8,345 nucleotides of DNA, taken from NCBI GenBank assembly GCA_900314595.1, contig OMVW01000054.1, positions 1 to 8,345 on the forward strand, in the 5' to 3' direction. The notes under the pieces were generated by a model. The model worked only from the letters and a program-made list of their open reading frames with translations, was not told the DNA's origin and did no database searches. The position numbers and the translations under genes were made by a program. Shown here piece by piece: positions 5,091-8,345 of this stretch. How positions within the stretch are numbered: position 1 is the first letter of the stretch; each line of letters starts with the position of its first letter. The DNA comes from an uncultured Dialister sp. (GTDB lineage: Bacteria; Bacillota; Negativicutes; Veillonellales; Dialisteraceae).

Positions 5091-6268
5091 GCGAATATTC
5101 GAAAGTTCCTGCCCCAAATGCCTCAGAAGCACAAGTCGAACCGGCAGGCCCTACGAATACCTCAAAGCTCCCGGCAAAAATGCCTCTACGTTCCTTGCCG
5201 AAAAGGAAGGCCCCACGAATACTTCAAAGTTTCCAGCGAGAATGCCTCCGCACCCCAAGTCGAACCGGCAGGCCATACGAATACCTTAAAGCCCCCGGCG
5301 AAAATGCCTCCGCACCCCAAGTCGAACCGGCAGGCCACACGAATACCTTAAAGTCCCAGGTACAAATGCCTCCACACCTCAAGTCGAACCGGCAGGCCAC
5401 ACGAATACCTTAAAGTCCCAGGTACAAATGCCTCCACACCTCAAGTCGAACCGGCAGGCCACACGAATACCTAAAGGGTCCCGGCACAAATGCCTCCGCA
5501 CCTCAAGTCGAACCGGCAGGCCACACGAATACCTAAAGGGTCCAGGCACAAACGCCTCAGCACCCCAAGTCGAACCGGCAGGCCACACGAATACCTAAAA
5601 GCTCCAGGCACAAACGCCTCAGAAGCACAAGTCGAACCGACAGGCCACACGAATACCTAAAGGGTCCCGGCACAAACGCCTCAGCACCCCAAGTCGAACC
5701 GGCAGGCCATACGAATACCTAAAAGCTCCAGGCACAAATGCCTCCGCAGCTCAAGTCGAACCGGCAGGCCATACGAATACCTAAAAGCTCCTGTCTCTTA
5801 TGCCTCTACGTCCCTTGCCGAGAAGGCAGGCCACACGAATACCTCAAAGTCCCAGGTACAAATGCCTCCACACCTCAAGTCGAACCGGCAGGCCACACGA
5901 ATACCTCAAAGTTCCAGGCACAAATGCCTCAACACCTCACGTCGAAACGGCAGGCCATACGAATACCTTAAAGTTCCTGTCTCTTATGCCTCTACGTCCC
6001 TTGCCGAGAAGGCAGGCCACACGAATACCCAAAAGCTCCAGGCAAAAATGCCTCCACACCTCACGTCGAAACGGCAGGCCCCACGAATACCTAAAAGTTC
6101 CAGACACAAATGCCTCCGCACTCCAAGTCGAGCCGACAGGCCATACGAATACCCCAAAGCTCCAGGCACAAATGCCTCAACACCTCACGTCGAACCGGCA
6201 GGCCATACGAATACCCCAAAGCTCCAGGCACAAATGCCTCAGAAGCTCAAGTCGAACCGGCATGCCTA
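5091..6268. repeat. 62-bp tandem array, 19 units
   Basis: The word ACGAATACC (GCGAATATT in the first unit) recurs at 5091, 5153, 5215 and every 62 bases to 6207: 19 units with no length change, ending exactly at 6268. Each unit runs ACGAATACC, an A-rich step (CTAAAG, CTCAAAG, CTTAAAG or CCCAAAG), GGCACAAATGCCTC or a variant, a variable stretch of about 8 bases, then the core AAGTCGAACCGGCAGGCC. Units beginning 5153, 5773 and 5959 replace the latter half with CTACGTCCCTTGCCG-type sequence. Units 5339 and 5401 are identical; others differ at several positions. Because 62 is not divisible by three and several units have TAA in one phase, the array does not encode one protein. Many units can form a small AGGCA-CAAA-TGCCT hairpin. 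No repeat/spacer division with unique spacers exists, so it is not a CRISPR. Confidence 0.95.
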
Positions 6269-7063
6269 AACGACTCCCTTCATAGCTTCTTTCATAAGCA
6301 CCGGCAGGGCCTGGCCGAAGAGGCGCTCCATGGCAGCTCGGGTGACGAGCCAGGTGCGGCCGGATTTCCTCCGTTCTCCTTCTCCCATGCGGGCAGAGGC
6401 ATGGCCGGCGCCGGCCGCGGCACTCCGTACGACTCCGCTGTCCCTGTTCCAGATATGAGCCGCTTCCAGGGTGGAAAAGACGAGGAGGAGCGGATTGATG
6501 GTATACGTTTTTTCCCTTTCCTCATGATACACCCGTCCCGCCGCGCTTTTGAGGATGAGCCAGGTGCTTGCCGACCTGCGGACCTCATGGGCCTGAAATA
6601 CGGAGATTCCCGCCCTTTCGCAGTCGGCCTGTACCCGTTTCGCATCCACGTGGTATAGTTTTGCCGCTTCCTGGGGAGTCACCACTTCTTCAAGCGGATC
6701 AAAGGCCAGACGGTACATGTCCATATGGCCCAGGTCCGGTTCGAAAGCTTCCGGCGAAAAAAGGATGACTTTCCCTTCTCCTGCCGCCAGGGCCGCTCCT
6801 GCCGGGAGGCGGCGGCCGGCAAGGTAGTTTTTATAAGCGGCCAGGGCTTTCGTTTCTTCAAGAGAGGAAACGAGAAAATCCGCCGGTCCTGCAGCAGTTG
6901 TGATGATTTTCCCCTCCGGCAGCTCCGGCGCTTCCCCAAGGAAGTACAGATGGACCCCTTCCGTGAGGAGCCATCCCTCTTCCGGGATAGAGCCGGTAAG
7001 GAAGGCTGTATAGCATTGATCGGATAACGATTGATTGAGGGCAGTATAAATGATGTGAGCCAT
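6266..7063 (-). CDS. Protein with a duplicated helix-turn-helix-like module
   Basis: A 265-residue protein of unrecognised overall family. Residues 1-110 are a mixed domain without clear motifs. Residues 129-179 form a module beginning Thr-Pro-Gln-Glu-Ala-Ala, like the helix-turn-helix of excisionase/MerR-type proteins, and ending with Arg-Arg-Ser and Thr-Trp-Leu-Ile. Residues 197-250 repeat this: Ser-Thr-Leu-Glu-Ala-Ala, Asp and Val at matching spacing, Ala-Gly, then Arg-Lys-Ser-Gly-Arg-Thr-Trp-Leu-Val. The second copy looks more diverged in its turn. A DNA-binding role is inferred. The ATG at 7063 follows AAGGA with about nine bases of spacing; I see no good -10 box in front of it. The stop codon TAG lies inside the last unit of the 62-bp array and no hairpin with a T-run follows, so the transcript probably runs into the array. 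GC content is higher than in its neighbours. Confidence 0.65.
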   Translation of the reverse strand: MAHIIYTALNQSLSDQCYTAFLTGSIPEEGWLLTEGVHLYFLGEAPELPEGKIITTAAGPADFLVSSLEETKALAAYKNYLAGRRLPAGAALAAGEGKVILFSPEAFEPDLGHMDMYRLAFDPLEEVVTPQEAAKLYHVDAKRVQADCERAGISVFQAHEVRRSASTWLILKSAAGRVYHEEREKTYTINPLLLVFSTLEAAHIWNRDSGVVRSAAAGAGHASARMGEGERRKSGRTWLVTRAAMERLFGQALPVLMKEAMKGVV

Positions 7064-7094
7064 TTTGATATTTCCTTGATGAAAAGAGAGGAGC

Positions 7095-7122
7095 GGTTAG
7101 TGGTTAGCTTTTAGTGATAAGC
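7095..7122. repeat. Degenerate TTAGTG short repeat
   Basis: GGTTAGTGGTTAGC, TTTTAGTGATAAGC: loose tandem copies of a TTAGTG word between the helix-turn-helix gene start and the terminator of the exported-protein gene. Same word family as at 2853-2893 and 7962-7997. Confidence 0.5.
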
Positions 7123-7138
7123 AGTCTTTAGAAGAGAA

Positions 7139-7182
7139 TCACAAAAGGGCCCGCTTCCGGCTTTTGACGCGAGCCCCTTTTT
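7139..7182 (-). terminator. Terminator of the exported-protein gene
   Basis: In the minus direction AAAAGGGGCTCGC pairs with GCGGGCCCTTTT (7143-7181; one bulged G, one G.U pair), and the 3' arm itself ends in TTTT before GTG. It begins seven bases after the TAA stop. Confidence 0.8.
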
Positions 7183-7188
7183 GACCAC

Positions 7189-7926
7189 TTACAGCGAGGA
7201 CAGCATGCGGATGTGGCCGCTGTTCAGTTCTTTATTGATATATTCATACACTTTTTCCAGGGGAGAGCCGGAGACGATATCCTCCCTGTCCCGGCTGCCT
7301 GCGCCATGAGCCTTGACTTTTCCTTCAAAGTCGTAACTGGTCATGGAAAGGGTCTGTATTTTCTTATGGGGCATGTCCATCTTCACCTGATAAACGACTT
7401 TGGAAAAATCCTGGTCTTTCCAGGGATAGGAAATGCGCACCCAGAAAGTGGCATACCCGTCTTTGTAGGAAATGGTATTCTTTTCCACATCATAGGTACT
7501 GCCATGGAAACGGACTCCCTCTTCTTTATGGATGATGAGCCACACCGGCTGATTGAACCGGGGCAGAGGATGGGAAATATAATGATCGTAGAGATTCATG
7601 CCGAAGGAATGGGAAACGAGGCGGCTCCAGTTCTGCGGATCATCGCTGTAGGTGAAATTTTTCAGCTGGTTTCCGTCTTTATCGAAAGTCTTCATTTCCG
7701 AAATCCGGTAGGACCTTTTTTCTTTATCAAATTCGATGGTGGAAATGGCGCTTCCCCCATCCAGCGGCGATTTCACGGCAATGGAAGAACGGATTCCGCT
7801 GTCCACAAAGGAATCGGTATCCACGAAAGTATTTCCGGAATCCTGGAATGGAAGCCAGTTCTCCGCCCATACGGGAGAAGCCGAAAGAAGAAGAGCCGAA
7901 ACAGCAAGGGCAAATAATTTTTTCAT
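7189..7926 (-). CDS. Exported protein with adhesin-E-like domains
   Basis: A 245-residue protein with a clear signal peptide: Met-Lys-Lys, a hydrophobic core, and Pro-Val-Trp-Ala with likely cleavage after Ala21. The mature part seems to hold two related halves, about 22-115 and 120-215. Both have alternating beta-strand patterns, aromatic residues (Trp24 in the first; Phe-Trp-Val-Arg at 151-154 in the second), and a late Asp-x-x-Gly turn following a Tyr or Phe (Phe81-Asp82, Tyr198-Asp199). This resembles surface-adhesin protein E-like domains, known from Haemophilus and common in exported proteins of Negativicutes. Function in binding is not shown; it may be periplasmic or surface-bound. The ATG at 7926 follows AAAGGA. 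It may be cotranscribed with the opine-dehydrogenase remnant upstream, since no good promoter lies between, and it has its own terminator. Confidence 0.6.
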   Translation of the reverse strand: MKKLFALAVSALLLSASPVWAENWLPFQDSGNTFVDTDSFVDSGIRSSIAVKSPLDGGSAISTIEFDKEKRSYRISEMKTFDKDGNQLKNFTYSDDPQNWSRLVSHSFGMNLYDHYISHPLPRFNQPVWLIIHKEEGVRFHGSTYDVEKNTISYKDGYATFWVRISYPWKDQDFSKVVYQVKMDMPHKKIQTLSMTSYDFEGKVKAHGAGSRDREDIVSGSPLEKVYEYINKELNSGHIRMLSSL

Positions 7927-7950
7927 AAGAAATTCCTTTATACGAAACCG

Positions 7951-7964
7951 GTGATTCCAATCAC
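7951..7964. promoter_or_regulatory. 6-bp inverted repeat upstream of the exported-protein gene
   Basis: GTGATT-CC-AATCAC, a perfect palindrome with central ATTCCAAT, 25 bases before the start codon. It has the same centre as the palindrome at 5051-5068 in front of the YbjN-like gene. Confidence 0.35.
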
Positions 7965-7997
7965 TAAGTACTAAAAACTAAAAACTTTTCACTACTT
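7962..7997. repeat. Degenerate CACTAAGT/CTAAAAA short repeat
   Basis: CACTAAGTA, CTAAAAA, CTAAAAA, CTTTTCA, CTACTTC: a loose tandem of 7-9-base words between the opine-dehydrogenase remnant and the exported-protein gene. It belongs to the same word family as the other gap repeats. Confidence 0.5.
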
Positions 7998-7998
7998 C

Positions 7999-8252
7999 CT
8001 ATTTCAGCGCTTTCAGCACCCGGAGGTCTGCCGGCGTGAGGAAGGGTTCATATTTCTTTCCCAGGTACATGTAAAGAACCGTCACCAGGGCTTCGATGTG
8101 GGGCGCCGGGACGTGCATCATTTCTGAAAGGTCCAGAAGGCTCGTCATGCCGCAGGGAAGGTCTTCGGAAAGGTAGCGGCCTGAAATATCCGTGGGTCCC
8201 GGGACCGTTTTATAGGATTCATTTTCCGTAAGCGCCTCATAGAGAGTTAAAA
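7999..8252 (-). pseudogene. C-terminal remnant of an opine-dehydrogenase-type oxidoreductase
   Basis: About 84 codons ending in TAG at 7999 match the C-terminal helical domain of the NAD/NADP octopine/nopaline dehydrogenase family. In order they contain Leu-Tyr-Glu-Ala-Leu, Asn-Glu-Ser-Tyr, Gly-Pro-Thr-Asp, GRYLSEDLPCGM, a Leu-Ser-Glu-Met-Met segment, and Val-Pro-Ala-Pro-His-Ile-Glu-Ala-Leu. Such enzymes reductively join an amino acid and a keto acid. Upstream of about 8252 the same frame stays open to the window edge, but its residues (many Pro, Arg, Val) no longer look like this family, and the DNA carries spaced GGACA repeats. I infer truncation by an inserted element. If the gene were intact, its N-terminal NAD-binding domain would lie to the right of the window. 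Confidence 0.6.
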
Positions 8253-8345
8253 TGGTCCTAGGAAATTGGACACGGGAAACTGGTATCCCCGAACATAGGA
8301 CAGGGTAAACTGGAAAATCCCTTTGCCATGGACACTCTACTCCTA
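8250..8345. mobile_element. Possible insertion-sequence end
   Basis: GGACACGGGAAACTGG (8268-8283) and GGACAGGGTAAACTGG (8298-8313) are direct repeats matching at 14 of 16 bases, 30 bases apart. GGACAC recurs at 8330. Several spaced internal repeats near an end are typical of IS21-family termini, and homology to the opine dehydrogenase stops where this block begins. No transposase is visible, so family and boundary are uncertain. Confidence 0.35.

Noticed and set aside
5091..6268. CRISPR array
   Set aside because: No unique spacers: the whole 62-bp unit recurs, with neighbouring units up to fully identical, and no cas genes are near.
5118..6285. Arg/Pro-rich plus-strand proteins across the array
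   Set aside because: The period is not a multiple of three, units carry TAA in one phase, and similar peptides arise in all frames, as expected of repeat DNA without coding constraint.
7213..7917. 234-codon plus-strand frame opposite the exported-protein gene
   Set aside because: The minus-strand gene has a signal peptide, ribosome binding site and terminator; the antisense frame has none of these.

Overview
The window looks like chromosomal DNA of a low-to-mid GC Firmicute, most likely a Negativicute of the Dialister/Veillonellaceae kind. The evidence is the gene set: a LarE-type sulfur transferase, a Gram-positive-style short peptide deformylase, a FeoB-associated-type Cys membrane protein under a Fur box, and a secreted adhesin-E-like protein with a signal peptide. 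The many short degenerate intergenic repeats also fit. The genus is inference; the gene-family calls are firmer. Except for a fragment at the left edge, every gene lies on the minus strand, mostly as single genes with their own terminators, and some with a recognisable promoter.

Layout. 1-95: the C-terminus of an unidentified plus-strand gene, then a terminator. 96-967: gene-free DNA with at least four GC-rich stem-loop repeats and, just past the larE stop, a five-tract G-quadruplex motif. 968-1789: larE. 2113-2262: a 49-residue membrane protein. 2937-3206: a FeoB-associated-type membrane protein whose N-terminus matches that 49-mer at 14 of 26 positions; its promoter carries a good Fur box, while the 49-mer's promoter does not. 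3207-3845: gene-poor, AT-rich, with palindromes. 3846-4259: short peptide deformylase. 4472-4969: YbjN-like protein. 5091-6268: a 62-bp tandem array. 6266-7063: a protein with a duplicated helix-turn-helix-like module, whose stop codon lies inside the last repeat unit. 7189-7926: exported adhesin-E-like protein. From 7999 to about 8250: the C-terminus of an opine-dehydrogenase-type gene. Homology stops there, and the last ~95 bases carry three spaced GGACA repeats that resemble an insertion-sequence end.

The most unusual element is the 62-bp array: 19 consecutive units with no insertion or deletion between them despite many substitutions, and a period that is not a multiple of three. The units mix two variant types, and the array directly abuts a gene for a putative DNA-binding protein made of two copies of one module. 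That protein may bind the repeats, but this is only inferred from position and architecture. The genes form no obvious single pathway. Iron control is visible at one gene only (2937-3206).
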